DNA from: Gracilaria domingensis
Lineage: Eukaryota; Rhodophyta; Florideophyceae; Gracilariales; Gracilariaceae
Length of the DNA: 64,000 bases
Assembly: GCA_022539475.1 (NCBI GenBank)
Contig: VCMS01000134.1
Location: forward strand, 62,001 to 126,000
Direction: 5' to 3'
The notes beneath the pieces are model-generated. The model ran no database searches. It was not told the origin of the DNA and was given only the letters and a program-made list of their open reading frames with translations. Below, piece by piece: positions 21,896 to 34,790 of this stretch; the first letter of the stretch is position 1, and the number at the start of each line of letters is the position of its first letter. A program made the position numbers and the translations under genes.

Positions 21896-23367
21896 ATGAT
21901 AGCGCTTCTCCTTCAAAATCGATACGGATCAGCTCTGAACGCATTTATTCAGCTACCGCCATCCTCCCTGTTTCCGGCCGCCGCGCGGAGCTCCTTCATT
22001 TCGCAGAGGCAGCATGTTACGAAGCCTCGCAATAAACTAGCGTCGCACCGACATTGCCACGCATTTCCATTCACGGCCACCCTACAACAAGGAGCCGCCC
22101 CAGTCGGCACTGACAACGCGCTGCAAGAGGCCGTACGTCGTGCAGTCGAGGAAGGCAACTTCTTTTCCCGTCCCATTTCAGTGCTGGGATCCACCGGTTC
22201 CATCGGCACACAAACGCTCGACCTTGTGCGAGAAGCTCCGCAGTTTTTCTCCGTCGCCTCACTGTCAGCAGGGTCCAATGTCGATCTCCTCGTCGAGCAA
22301 GCGCGCGAGTTTTCACCCGATATGGTATGCATTTTGGATCAGTCGCGAACTGCAGAGCTGCGCCAGAAGTTGAACGAAGTGGGCTGTTCCGCTGTCAAAG
22401 TCGTGGCTGGTAAGGACGGCGTTGTGCAAGCTGCGGCCGACACCGATGCTCAGGTCGTTGTCACTGGTATTGTCGGATGTGTGGGTTTGCTGCCCACCGT
22501 TGCTGCTATTCGTGCTGGAAAGGACATCGAGCTGGCAAATAATGAAACTCTCATCGCCGGCGGACCCTTTGTGGTTCCTCTCGTCAAGGAATACGGAATA
22601 AGCATGACCGCTGTGGATTCTGAACATTCAGCTATCTTTCAATGTCTACAGGGAGCGCCGTCAAAAGCGCTTCGCCGCATCATATTGATTGCATCCGGAG
22701 GAGAATTCCGCGATTGGAAGGCAGCAGACCTGCAAAAGGTTACCTTGGCCGACGCCTTGAAACATCCCAACTGGACTATGGGTGCCAAGATCACCATCGA
22801 CTCGGCAAGTTTGTATAACAAAGCTTCTGAGGTTATCGAGGCGCACTATCTCTTTGGAGCAGATTATGATCATATCGATGCTGTCATTCACAAGCAATCA
22901 ATCATTCATTCCCTGGTCGAGTTTCAGGATTCATCTGTTCTGGCGCAATTAGGCTGCCGGATATGCGTTTACCTCTCTTGTACGCCAATTCGTGGCCACA
23001 CCGAAGTCCTATGCCGTCATTCAAACCACTGGATCTCTCTCAAATTGGTTCCTTAACCTTCCAAGAAGTCGACCGACAGAAATATCCCAATATGGATTTG
23101 GCGTATATTGCCGGGCGAAAAGTGGGAACGATGACTTGTGTTTTAAATGCTGCGAATGAAGCCGCAGTAGAAATGTTCCGGGAAGAAAAGATTCACTTCC
23201 TGGACATTCCCAGAATCAATCAAGCTATGATGGAGATGCACAATGAGCAATTCATTCAAGAACCCACACTCGATGAAATTGTGCAGTTCGATCAAGTGAC
23301 GAGAACTTATGCCAAGGAGTATGTATCTTCCGGCAAGCTGGCACAAACGTTTGCCACCCTGAAGTAA
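21896..23367 (+). CDS. DXR: 1-deoxy-D-xylulose 5-phosphate reductoisomerase, plastid-type, with one frame break
   Basis: DXR makes 2-C-methyl-D-erythritol 4-phosphate with NADPH, the committed step of the plastid MEP isoprenoid route. The NADPH motif [13 protein letters not shown], the DSEHSAIFQ metal residues, [28 protein letters not shown], the NK..E triad and EAHYLFG are clear. The frame shifts at about 22955-22959. One base appears missing in a run of C: the expected PDMRLPLLY follows in the next frame and continues to [13 protein letters not shown] and the stop at 23367. The conserved LANKE reads LANNE, losing a lysine reported as catalytic in bacterial DXR. About 65 residues before the enzyme look like a transit peptide. 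Convergent with the ABITRAM gene. Either a decaying copy or one affected by assembly error. Confidence 0.85.
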
Positions 23368-23537
23368 TCAAGCTGCCTTTCGCTCATTGTCATTCTCAGA
23401 GACATAATAATAGTTTCAAGGTATAGCTTATTGTAACTTGTGTTTCATAGCGCATCCGGATGGTTGTAAAAGACGCTCACGACCTCCTGAGAAGATTTGT
23501 ACGTACACCGTGTTGTTTGTATCCCGCCAACCCAGTT

Positions 23538-24056
23538 TCATGGTTCGCTCGAATCATCAACGTTTTCATATTCTTCCGGAGACATCAGCTCGTCGACGGC
23601 CGTCTTGATCTGAGACGACCAAGGCAGCACGATACCCAAATAACCTTCCGTAAGCGGTGTTTTGTTGATCAAGGATGTGTCCCTTGCCAAGGCATCATTG
23701 TACTCTAGAAGAGTACCCTTGATTGCACATTCAATGACATATTCTTCACCAGCTGCGCATGTGATAGTACACAATCGGGTCTTTTCCTCCACGACGATAC
23801 CACCCTTCTTCCGTTTGCCCTTAACTTGGCGCATCTGCACGCGATAGTCGACAGATTGAACTGCTTTGCGTTGAGTAACGACGGGGTGCAACGGAGATAA
23901 ACAAAGAACACAGATTCCATTGTGGTGACGAGCTACGCACACATTTTCTCCTCGAGATGGCGGCTTGGTCCTTGGCGCCGGCAAACGCGCAAAACCTGGA
24001 GCATAGTGCAAGGTAAAGTAGTGCTCAATTGTGCCAGGGGGTACCACACGATGCAT
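23538..24056 (-). CDS. ABITRAM (FAM206A/Simiate) homologue
   Basis: 172 residues from ATG 24056 (an upstream GTG is also in frame). It matches the small eukaryotic ABITRAM family along its length: TIEHYFTLHYAPGF, RHHNGICVLCLSPLHP, the basic linker KGKRKKGG, LCTITCAAGEEYVI, and TEGYLGIVLPW near the end. In animals the protein binds actin and modulates transcription; its role in algae is unknown. The fold resembles the lipoyl/GCSH barrel. It has no intron and looks intact. Its 3' end faces DXR with a 170-bp gap. Confidence 0.75.
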   Translation of the reverse strand: MHRVVPPGTIEHYFTLHYAPGFARLPAPRTKPPSRGENVCVARHHNGICVLCLSPLHPVVTQRKAVQSVDYRVQMRQVKGKRKKGGIVVEEKTRLCTITCAAGEEYVIECAIKGTLLEYNDALARDTSLINKTPLTEGYLGIVLPWSSQIKTAVDELMSPEEYENVDDSSEP

Positions 24057-24762
24057 GCTTCCCACAATGAGTTGGAGCTAAAGCGGGAACCAGGACGTTG
24101 AGATGCGTTCAGCTATGATGGCGCGATAGCATGCTGCGAAGGAGACGCAACGCATAGAGGTACCGGTATCTACCAGAAATCGAACAGCATACCTGAAGTA
24201 CGAATATATCTGTGCCTCGCAAGGTCCTCTCATCTCCTCCTCTCTCTAATTCAATGCCGTTGAAACCTTTGAGACAACATGGCGACCGACGGCCATGGAA
24301 CTACTAGCTAACCCATCATCATCCTTACTCTCTACTTCCATTTTGCCTTCCACAGAGGCAAGAACTGAAGCCCCAGCAAACGAATAAACGCCATCTGACT
24401 TCTTGCAGAAGCATATGATGCAGATGCTCATTCTTTGTCTTTGTTCGTATCAACAGGGCCTTTAGCAACAACCACAGCTTCGTCCAGGCTGTTCAGAACC
24501 GTCCTTGTATGAGTAACTATCGTTGTAATCATCAGAGTAACCTGCACCAACAAGCATATCTCCCACTCACCGCCTCTTCGCTGCGCTCATTCTATATCTG
24601 TGAACAAGATGGCGCAGGTTCACAAGAATGTCAGGGTTGCTGTCCCGCACGAATCAACGCGACGAGCCCTCAACCGCTCTAATCAATCCTCTTCTCTCTA
24701 TCTAAAACTGAAACGCATTGTCATTATCACAAGAAACCAAAACCTCTATCCCATCGCGTACT
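24057..24762. other. Intergenic stretch between ABITRAM and hAT transposase
   Basis: No gene. I looked here for a hAT terminal inverted repeat matching 27621 and found none, which is why the left end of the hAT element is unresolved. Confidence 0.5.
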
Positions 24763-27172
24763 CTAATCAAATAGCGAGCGCATGATGTCAGTTTCCGGTA
24801 GTCCCTCGCTGTCTTCCTGTACATGCTCCCAGTCCAATAACTGGTCTTCGTTGCCTACTTCGTCATTATCAACTTCCATGTTTGTATTCATATCAAAGTA
24901 AGAGGCCAAATTAGTTGAGCCCGCTTCAGCGGCACTGTCAGATGTCATGAAAGCATTTGGTGCTACAGGAGTCCTCGTAATCGCTGTCCTTCGCCCACGC
25001 GAGCGTGATGTCAAGGCCCGATTGAAGGCGCAGAACATCTTCATTTCGACTTTCATCGGATGAAGTCGGTTTCTCGTGGGGGTGCGAATTCTCCCCTGTT
25101 GACTGAAACTCCTCCACACTCGAGGATGAGGGACTCAAGGACAGTATGCGTAGGGCAAGATCTCGTAACCAAGGTCTTTCCTTCGACTGTATCCAATAAA
25201 CAATTGGAATGTTCTTGAAAGCCATGAGAACTTCTTGCTGACCCAGACGGTCTGCTTGCGACGTCCATGAGAACCTCGTTAAGTTAAACTCTTCAAATAG
25301 TTTATGCACTGCCCCGTCCTCTCCACCTGAGCTTTGAAGTTTCTGCGTCCTCGGAAAAGCGTCGGACTGCACGTATGCACGTATGTGCTTCAATATTTGA
25401 GCATGAAATGGCATGCAATCTTCATAGAGGCTCCGGATATCCAGGACGTAGGCCATATAATGTAGTGAATTCAGAAGTGGTACCCTCACTCTCTGGCTTG
25501 AGCCCGTTAGGCGTCCATGAAACGTGTTTAACACCTCAGACTTCCGCTCCTCTGTAAAGAAAGGTGTCAATGGCAGGGCCCGGAGCTTTTCTTCTAGTTG
25601 TCTCGTTGCCGGATACACTTCGGAAATAACCGAACTATCATCATCGAATATTCGAAGATAGTGTCTCATTACTCGCAGTACATGATAAATGTCTAAGCTC
25701 TTCTCATACACAGAATCATCCCGAATGGTAGCCTCGAATGTATCGCGTCTTTGGTCTACGCGCCCACTGTACAAAGCTGTAGCAAAGTCGGAACACCCAA
25801 CAAGTCTCTGATAAACCACCCTGCTCCTGAGAAAAGAGTGCAACATTCCTTCCGAAGTCGCCAAACGAGTCGATGCCATTCGAACAGGGAGCACAGCTGT
25901 GCGCAAAGGTCTCAATCTACTATATTCATCCAGCTCTCTGTTAGTTGTAGTGTAGCCTTGATTTCGCAACTGGCAGTTATATTGGTCTTTCAATTGCTTG
26001 AAACGAAAGTAAAGCTTTGAGTGCTTTCTTAAATCATTCACAACACCAGATACTGTACCCAATATTTCCTTCACCCACTCCAACTCCCCCACATCTTGCA
26101 TGAGTAGATTGGCAACATATGTTTGATCCGGACTAGACACGACATGGTTGTACTTAGCGGATAGCTGCTCTTTAGCCTTCACGCACGAACTTGCATTGTC
26201 ACTTACGACGGGGCACACACGATTCATATTTCCGAACCCTGCAAAAGCGGACTCCACGGTGTTAACATAAAGATTAGCGTCACAACTCGCCGATCCGGTG
26301 TAGATAGAGCGTAGAAAAAAGGTCTTCCTAGACTTCGAGACACCCGTTATAGTCAGCAATACGTTGATGACGTTTTCAGAACTCGCGTCTGTCCAGCCGT
26401 CAAAAATCAAGGTCCCATAGGTCTGTTTCAATGCGGCTGCTATTTCGGAGTTCACTTCTTTCACCCGTTTGTCATACATGGCCTGAATGTTTTTACCAGC
26501 CATCCTGGCAATACTAGGGACTGCTTTCACAAAATTCGGATCTAGCAATCGCACCAGCTCACACAATTCGTTCTCGCCATCTTTGCTACTCAGAATTGTA
26601 AACGGAAGCATGTGATGAACGACAAGACTTGTTAGTAAATTGTTGAAACGTGATTGCTTCCTACTAAATGCTTTGCGTTCCATATCTGTAGACTGTAGCG
26701 TATTAGAGCCTACGACCACACTACCAGTATTCGAGTTCAGGTCTGTTCTTTGGACCTTGCTGCGATTCCGAGATAAAGTTGCTTCTGAACTCCGCTTGAT
26801 GGGCGTAGTAGATAGTCCGAAGCACTCCGATAAACTGCCTAACTCCTGGTACGCCTTCAAGAGCGATGGTGTTTTCAAAAGTTTAGCGAGGGTCTCGGGT
26901 GATGTGAAGGAACATTTCAGCAAATGCTGTCCAAGTTGTGTGGCATTAGGCGTTGCAGCTCTGGTTTGCCAGCGACAACCATTGCAGGTTGTGTAAAGAT
27001 TATCATCCGTAGATGTGGAGTTGGTATCTGGTTGTACGGAGAAACATTCGGACGACCACCAACTTGTTTTTCGATCCACTCTGCGTGAATTTGTAGTAGA
27101 CTGCGATTTCTGAGGGTTAGAATTGTTCGTTGAAATAGTCTCAACAATGGATTGCAGAGCGCATAGTGACAT
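24763..27172 (-). CDS. hAT-superfamily transposase, one frame break near 25105
   Basis: Main frame 27172-24938 (ATG at 27172; the open frame extends to 27250), with the C-terminus continued in the frame ending at 24763. In order: a BED-like zinc finger CNGC...HLLKC; a DUF659-type core with TLIFDGWTDASS and CPVVSDNASS; the helical insertion; and the hAT dimerisation tail. The tail reads SSSSVE in one frame and RSFSQQGRIRTPTRNRLHP in the next, so a single-base slip at about 25105 splits it. After the tail comes an acidic C-terminus to 24763. hAT transposases cut and paste with 8-bp target duplications. This copy is probably inactive unless the slip is a sequence error. Confidence 0.88.
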
Positions 27173-27333
27173 AAGGGTTTTCGCTTGGACGGGAGGTTGG
27201 AGATTGACAGGGAATTGCAGGTTGCGCGAAGAGCCAAGAAAGTGAAGCAATATTGGCTTCGACGTCAGGGCCTGTCCTGAAGCGAATATAAAGGAATATA
27301 GCTTTATTTGGGGAGGGGACGGCGGGAGACGAA

Positions 27334-27621
27334 ATGGAACGTAAACTATCCTCTGATGCCTGGCTGCCTGGCACTGCCAGGCTGGCAGGCTGCCAGTGGC
27401 AGCGCAGGCTGGAAGTCGGGAAGGCCTTCAAGGCTTTCAGAGCCGCAGGCTTCGACCTACAACCAGTTTACAATACAAGATACGGCTCTCGGATATTCAC
27501 CCAAACATGTCGAAGTACATTTGACACGTTGAATATTGTCCAACTTGTCCTACCTGTGTGTAACTTGCCTCTGTGACGCGCAGGGTGACATAAGCTTGTC
27601 AAAAACTTTGTGAGGGCCCTA
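27334..27621. repeat. hAT element right end
   Basis: Read from the outside in, the end is TAGGGCCCTCACAAAG, a start typical of Tip100-like hAT elements, with its edge at 27621. Inside it are CAAAGTTTTTG and GTCACCC, and then three GCAGGCT sub-terminal copies (27380-27450). The flank AAAATTTA (27622-27629) would be the 8-bp target site. The left side near 20269 has AAAATTTT, 7 of 8 alike. Confidence 0.6.
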
Positions 27622-29675
27622 AAAATTTATTCATATCGTGCAACACTGGTATGAAGTACACGGAATCGTGAAGTAAGAAGTAAGAAGAATCGATTTTCGT
27701 TGCCCTGATTCTTTGGACGCCGATGCACGAACGACTTTTTCTCTGATCTCAGTCTCATCGTTTTGGAAAGTTAACTGCATTTAGACGAATCAAGAAGAAG
27801 AAGGGTTAAAAACCAAGAAGACGAATCTCGTGCAGACGTCGTAGATAAAATACTGCACCATCTCAAACAATTTGGTTTCTCCTACTGCCAACTGTCAGGG
27901 TTACGCCATATCTTGGGTTATCGGTTCGGAACTTTCACGTATTGTACGCATCATAGACAAAGTCTGGGTAAAGCCAACGAGCCGATGTTGTCCTAGCCGC
28001 TTTCAGTAGTACGATTTTTCCCATATCATTGTTGCCGTTCTAACACTTGTTCTTGGAACAATGGTACCTGCCGCTCATCATGCTCCACGCTGAGAGTGCG
28101 ATCATGATTCGTTCCACGTCAGTTGGCCACCGGGCCAGTGGCCCGGCGGGCCACCTAGACAGTGGGCGACGTCAGAAAACAGGGTCGCTGAAAGCGTATC
28201 ATACATGCGCGCCTCTATGAGTAGCCATCCCCGGTTTTTGACAGAAACCTGCTGCAATTGATTTACCATAAATATATGTGTATTAAATGCAAAAAATTTC
28301 GAGACACGAGTTGCTCGTGGGTTACGTGGCAAAATCTCATTTGTTTTGCCGTTTGCCAAATTTAACCCGATATTGCAAAATTCCGCCAAAATGGCAAACA
28401 TTGCGCCACAGCCCAGAACCGTCCTGCCGCCATGCTTTCAAGCTCAGGGCGCTAACTCACAGACTCGTCCAGGTTATGGCACCCATCGCCGTCATGCCCC
28501 CATCTGATCGCCCCCCACACGGCCGCACTGCCCCCATCAGACATTTCAGACGGCAGCGGTTCCTCTTGCCACCAGCAATCCTTCGGCGACGCCATCGTAT
28601 ACATCAACTTCGACGACACCACAACATCTTCCCCCGGCTTGCAAGCTGCGCCATCAGCGACTCCTGGCGTTGATCTTCGGCCTACACAGAGCACTCACCT
28701 CTCTCACCACAAAACGCGTCCCTCATTCTTTCCGCTCCGTGAATGAAAGCCAGCTCGTCGCTGGCCCAACTTTCTGGCACTTCTCGCGTTACAGCCCCCA
28801 ATTTAAACCCAACCTGAAGCCGTTGAATGCGCTCGTTTGTTCGATGGCGCTTCAATTCCGCACCTCAGTGGTCACTTAAGGGCCTTCCGAACGTAACCAC
28901 AATTCCGAACGACTGACAAACAAAGTAAGAACCGGCACGGAGGATCAACATAACTGGGCATCCTATCGTCCCAATCTGTCCCTCTTCAGCGTGTGTGCGT
29001 GCAAGGAAAGCAAATGGCGGCCTCTACCGAATGGCTTCCGCATGGAACTGATCCGAAGAACCTCATTAACTTCATTGACGTTTCGTCTCTTCGAGATCTG
29101 CCGAATAGCGAAGCGGTTTTCCTTCAGAAATTCGGAAATCCAGCAGTCCTTGGTACGAACAAAATGCAAAGACGAAAGAGACCCTTGGATGCTTATCGTT
29201 GCGTCTGGGGTTGCTTCGGCGCCATGCTCATGTGCAGACCTCTTGAGTGAAATTCTTCTTGATATGCCCTTACCAATGCCTGCTAATGTTTGAATGCGAA
29301 ATGCCACTTTGCCAGACATGCCAGAGAGTGCTGCATCCTGTTCGAAAAAAATTTTTCAAATGAGGCAAACTGAAATGTAATGTCTTTGCTTCCCGGGCTG
29401 CTTCTATTACTCTCTGACACGTAAACTTTCACGTCGTGACTGCGGAAAGTTTACGTGGGTTGAGAGAAGATTTATTAGTATCATTGACCACATCATATGG
29501 TTGAGGAGAAGCGGAGATGATGAATTGCTCGTATGGCGAGGCGACTTGAAGTATACTTGAGCTACCAGCTATGATGGCATAATGCATATAATTGAATTCC
29601 ATGCATAATAACTTCGAAAGATGCATGGTACTGAATGACATGTTGCCAAGACTTACATGGGAAACGGCACACGTA
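27622..29675. other. 2-kb stretch without a supportable gene
   Basis: A GC-rich palindrome (CCGGGCCA-G-TGGCCCGG) lies at 28130-28146. Open frames at 28287-28673, 28963-29319 and 28991-29293 overlap on both strands and match no family I know. The Ser/Pro/Thr-rich frame around 28520-28740 could be a real exon, but I cannot support it. Confidence 0.4.
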
Positions 29676-30080
29676 CACCCAGTGACCGCAATTAGTGTGG
29701 GTGCACCATTACTGTGGTACCGCAAATAGTGTGAACGGTAGTAACCCACACTGTTCACGGTACAAACAAGTCCACGCACGGACTAATTTAGTGTGGGTTC
29801 CGGTAGCGATTTCCGCGCGTAAAGACAAAAAGCAGCGCATTTCTTGAAACGGTGCAAGAGATCGACAGAACAAGTTGTCTCGCTCATCTCACATAGCTCG
29901 CTGTCTCCAAGCAGTTTACTCAAGTGTGTCCATTCCAGCCACAGGATCGCCCATTCTTGCAGCGTTCCAACGAGCTGCACATGCGGATGCTTCTTCCTCA
30001 GTCAACAACCCCACGCCCTCCATCACGTCTGACGAAGAAACGATGCACCAGTCAGAGTCAATCGATGACAAACAAGATCC

Positions 30081-33000
30081 AGTACAAATTCTGGTATGTA
30101 TAAGCAGGGTTGAGAGCTGACTACCATTGATTTGTAGTCAGAGCCCCTCTCTTTACTTATGTAGGCGTGCGTCTGGTTTGGCGGAGGAGCTAGGTGCAGC
30201 ACTGTCCGTCACAAGAGATCGCATACTTCAGCCTACGTGTTCGCATATGCAGCGGATCACTCTTCTAAATAAATTATCTAATAACGTAAATGCACAGATT
30301 CAGATCCAGTTGCCTCCTGGTAGATATGTCCATGAGGACACATCATCCTAGCACTTCATGTTTCATCATTTCCACTGCCATTATGTCTCGTCTCCATCAC
30401 ATATTCCAACTCCCCCTCTTGTTTGTTAATTTTAGAAACTTGAGCAAACACCCAAAAAGATCAAGTGCTTGTTGAAAACCTTCTTTGGCAGTGGTTTTGT
30501 CATGACATCCGCCGCCATCTTTTTCGTAGACAAATGTTCAATTGTTACCACCTTCGATTCAATCATATCTAACACAAAGTTTCCACGAATAGCCACATGC
30601 TTAGCTCCTCGTATGCCAGATGACTCCCACACAATGGCCCTCTGATTGTCTTGATACAGTATGGTCGGGGATTCTTGTTTGCATTTTAAGTCCCGTAGAA
30701 CATCGCGCATCCATAGAATAAATTTGCATGCCTCACTGGCAGAGACGTACTCCACCTCGGCGGTCGAGAGGGCAACGACAGACTGCTTGATAGACCTCCA
30801 TGCTACAGTAGTCTTTCCAAGCGTGATCACAAATCCACTTCTTGATCGCCGAGTATCGACATCACTACCCCAGTCCGCGTCAGCAAAAGCTCGTAAATCT
30901 CCTGGATCGGTGCACAACTTCAATCCATACCCAACTGTGCCGCAAAAGTAACGCAGGATGCGTTTTACAGCTTTCAAGTCACACTCTCGAGGTGCTGAGC
31001 TTCGTCTAGAAAGCAGTGTGACGGCTATATTGAGATCAGGGCGAGTACGGGTAGCGAGAAAGAGAAGACATCCAACTATTTCCTGATACAACTTCTGATC
31101 AACAAGCTCATGATTGCATTTCTGCCGAACACATAAATCTGTCATGGGCGTCGAGACGGGTTTCGAGTGTTCCATGCCAAAGCGCCTGAGTATCTCCTGA
31201 ACGTAATCCCCTTGATGAAGAAACGCTCCGTCCTTCTTACTAGCAAAAGTGACTCCTAGAAATTTGGAGAGGTGTCCCATGTCCTTTGCGTCTAGATGAT
31301 CAGATATCTCCTGCTTCACGATGTTCATATGCTTGCTATTGGGTGAAATTATAATAATGTCATCCACATATATCATCAGCCACACATCATTTCGGACATA
31401 AAGGCATTCATCTGAAAGCAAAGGGCGAAAGTTTAAACTTTCCATGACCTCTCTCCACTTCTTATACCATTGACGAGGCGCTTACCTCAAGCCATAGAGA
31501 CTCTTCCGTAGCTCGAGAACTTCATTCGGCTGACAGAGTTTCAATCCAGAAGGGGGCACAACATGAATCGTCTCATCAATATCGCCCTGCAGAAAGGCGG
31601 TTTTAATATCCATTTGATGAATATTATACCCCCTCTGGACTGCCAGCGCTAGCACAAGTCGCACAGTGTTGAAGTCCACAACCGGTGCGTACGTTCTCTC
31701 TACTAACCCTTGCATGAATCCTCGAACGACTAGTCGGGCCTTATACCGCACTGTGTCTCCTACGGCATTTGTCTTACGAAGGAAGACCATCCTCGACCCA
31801 ATTGGATTCATATCAGATGTGCGCCGAACTGTTTCCCAAGTCGCATGTGCTCGTAGCGATGCAAGCTCATCATCGATTGCAGAGCGCTAGCAATCAGAGT
31901 CAGCCATTTTTAAGGCCTCCTCTACAGTCTCTGGTGTGTGTAGAGAAATACATACTGCAGTCATGGCCCTCGTTGGATCGAAACGCTCTGTTGCTTTTCG
32001 CTGACGAGAAGGATATCTCGCAATAGGTTGCTCCGGTACTTCATTAACGACTGGAGGCTCCGCCGCGTAGCCTTCTCCCGTCGTTCCATACGTGGAGGGT
32101 TCTGTCGGATGGTGCGTAGTCCATTCAACTCCATCTTCATCCACTTCAGTAGTCCAATGTCCACTTCCTGTCAGATCCTTAACTTCTGAATCCTCGGTGG
32201 TCTCTGCTTCAAATTCTTCCTGTAAACTTCCAATTTCTACTTCTCTCGTGGCTGAGTCATCACCAGAATCGCCCACTGTTCTGGTACCAAACCAATCAAA
32301 TCCCGGGAAGGACTCCTCATCGACTACCACGTCACGGGCTAGAACAACAGTCTCTGAATCTTTCAGCCAGACTTTGTATTGACTATTATCGAAGCATCCG
32401 ATAATAATCCCTTCCCTGCTCTTGGCATCAATCTTCTGTCGAATCTGTTTAGGTATGTGAACCCACGCATGGCTTCCAAAGATGCGAAGATGGTCAATTC
32501 TGGGCTTACGTTTGGTGAACAATTCAAAACCAGTCACTTTACCTACCGTGGGGCAGAAGAAACGGTTTCGAATGTCAGCTGCGTGGGTCACCGCTTCCGC
32601 CCAAAATTGCCTCGGAAGTCCAGCGTGTAACAACAAAGGTCGAGCGCACTCAACAATTGTCCGGTTCGTGCGTTCAGCTACACCGTTCTCGTTAGGAGAG
32701 TACGAGGAAGATGGTTTCCAATCTATTCTCTTCTCACGCAGATAGCCATTCAAGGCTACATACTCTCCACCGCGGTCGCTCTTTAGCTGCTGGATTTTAC
32801 AGTTACTTCGACGCTCTGCCCATGCTTCGAATGCCTTGAACTCAGTAGCAACGTCACTATTATGTTTAATGGGCTTGATCACAACGTATCCAGAGTAGTC
32901 GTCCTTAAATGATACGAAGAACTTTGATCCACCCAGTGACTGCACAGACATTATCTCGCAAACATCGCTGTGTATTACTTCACAAACATTTGAAGCACGA

Positions 33001-34790
33001 GCTGGATTCTGATGATGTCTACAGCGCGACTGCTTTGCCCTCGCGCAAGTAGCACACACCTTCTTCGTGAAAGTATCGGTTCTTGACGGCTGTACGGCGT
33101 TGGAGCGCAAGAGGTCTCGCACACTATACTGGCTGGCATGACCAAGTCTAGCGTGCCACAGACGGTCAGTGATCTTAGATCTCGCAATTAAAGCCCCATG
33201 ACTGGTGTCATCGCGCGCCAAATCTCCATCGGTAACATACAGTCCACCATCACGTTGAGCCCGAAGAAGAACATTGCCATTCTTGCTTCCAGTACAGCCA
33301 TTAGTCTCGAAGTCGAGTCTGATACCGTCATCGCAGAGTGCCGAACAAGAGATGAGAACATCTTGAATCTCGGGCACCAAAAGTACCCTACGCAGATACA
33401 CATCATGCTCTTGAATGTGCGATCCACTTCTCATTTTTGTCCGCAGCATAGTGTCGCCTTCCATATTCGCAAGCAAAGTTGTTGAATCTCCTAATGCAAC
33501 CCGTTTCTCGTTAATTCGGCGGAGATTTTTGAGAACAGCGGCATCACTGACCATGTGTTGGGATGCACCAGAATCTAGAACCAACTTCTTGTTTCGTACA
33601 GTGTCTCTCAGCAAGGTTGCTCTGCTAGCGAACTCAGTATTAGTCCCCTGAAAACCAGGACGAACCGAATCTTGGTGACGAAGGTTTCTCTGCGTACAGT
33701 TCCTTGCGATGTGCCCCTTCTTGTGACGGTTGTAGCACGTACGAGATTCTTTGTAGGCCTTCCGTCCACGATACTTTGATCCGGAACTTGCATGGAGGGC
33801 GGTGCCCTCGCTTTTGGTACTGTTATTGACCATACCAGCACCAAGATGCTCTTCGTATTCCTGTAGCAAACGCGCAGTGACTACTTCCCATGACACATTG
33901 GCATCAAACGTTTGCAGGGCTGCAACTGTGCTGCCGTACACTGATGAGTTCTTGTCCCCGAATGACGCCAAAAACATGGCAACTTGCATCTCCTCAGCCA
34001 CGGCAGTGCCCATTGCAGCCAAACGATTAAAAACTTCTTCGAAGGCATCGACATAATTCTGCAGTGTTTGACCGGTATATTTCATACCCGTCAGTTTTGA
34101 TTGTAGTTGTACTCGTGAAACTACATTAGAGACAGCATATCGATCCTTCAATTTCTTTTACATGAGAAAAGGATTATGCTGATCAGCAAGACATAATCGC
34201 AATGGCTTGTCTCCAAGAGCACGCATAAGCAAAGAACGACACTTCGCAACATCCAGTCGCTCTTTCTCCGTCAAGTCCTTGTTCTCTTCAATAACGTCTC
34301 ACGTGACATAGCGCAATACTCCTTCGGCGTGCAACAGAGCTTCATTTCGCGCCAACCAGAGAAGAAAGTCCTCGCCAGTGCGACCAAAGAACTTGGTAAT
34401 CTTTCGCGAGTAATCCATAATGCAGTACACAATTGCGCTGGGTGCCTGGGCCCATAACCAGTACAAATTCTGGTATGTATAAGCAGGGTTGAGAGCTGAC
34501 TACCATTGATTTGTAGTCAGAGCCCCTCTCTTTACTTATGTAGGCATGCGTCAAGTTTGGCGGAGGAGCTAGGTGCAGCACTGTCCGTCACAAGAGTTCG
34601 CATACTTCAGCCTAGGTGTTCGCATATGCAGCGGATCACTCTTCTAAATAAATTATCTAATAACGCAAATGCACAGATTCAGATCCAGTTGCCTCCTGCT
34701 AGATATGTCCATGAGGACACATCATCCAAGCACTTCATGTTTCATCATTTCCACTGCCATTATGTCTCGCCTCCATCACATATTCCAACT
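30081..34790 (-). mobile_element. Ty1/copia retrotransposon with both LTRs, inserted in the pogo element
   Basis: Equal-length 331-bp LTRs (30081-30411 and 34460-34790) differ at roughly nine positions, about 3 percent, so the insertion is not very recent. The flanks GATCC (30076) and GATGC (34791) look like a slightly altered 5-bp target duplication. A primer-site-like TGGTTATGGGCC lies inside the right LTR and a G-rich purine tract inside the left. Minus-strand parts in order: gag with zinc knuckle, protease, integrase, reverse transcriptase, RNase H. Broken in a few places; overall organisation complete. Confidence 0.9.
30432..34151 (-). pseudogene. copia gag-pol remnant (gag, protease, integrase, RT, RNase H)
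   Basis: The long frame 34151-31887 holds the zinc knuckle CYNRHKKGHIARNC, protease LDSGASQHMV, the integrase zinc-binding domain WHARLGHAS, and the integrase core ending with ENGVAERTNRTIVE. Frames 31811-31482 and 31445-30432 hold reverse transcriptase (DIKTAFLQGD; the YVDD box in LMIYVDDIIII) and RNase H with ADADWGSD. The order gag-PR-IN-RT-RH is diagnostic of Ty1/copia. A fossil copy with a small number of breaks. Confidence 0.88.

Noticed and set aside
21949-22332. Minus-strand frames opposite DXR
   Set aside because: Shadows of the DXR coding strand.
28287-28740. Pro/His/Arg-rich and Ser/Thr-rich frames
   Set aside because: Three frames open at once and no recognisable domain. Could be an exon, but not supportable.
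30127-30475. Plus-strand frames at 30.1-30.5 kb, repeated near 34.5 kb
   Set aside because: They lie mostly within the copia LTRs, and their duplication is the LTR repeat itself.
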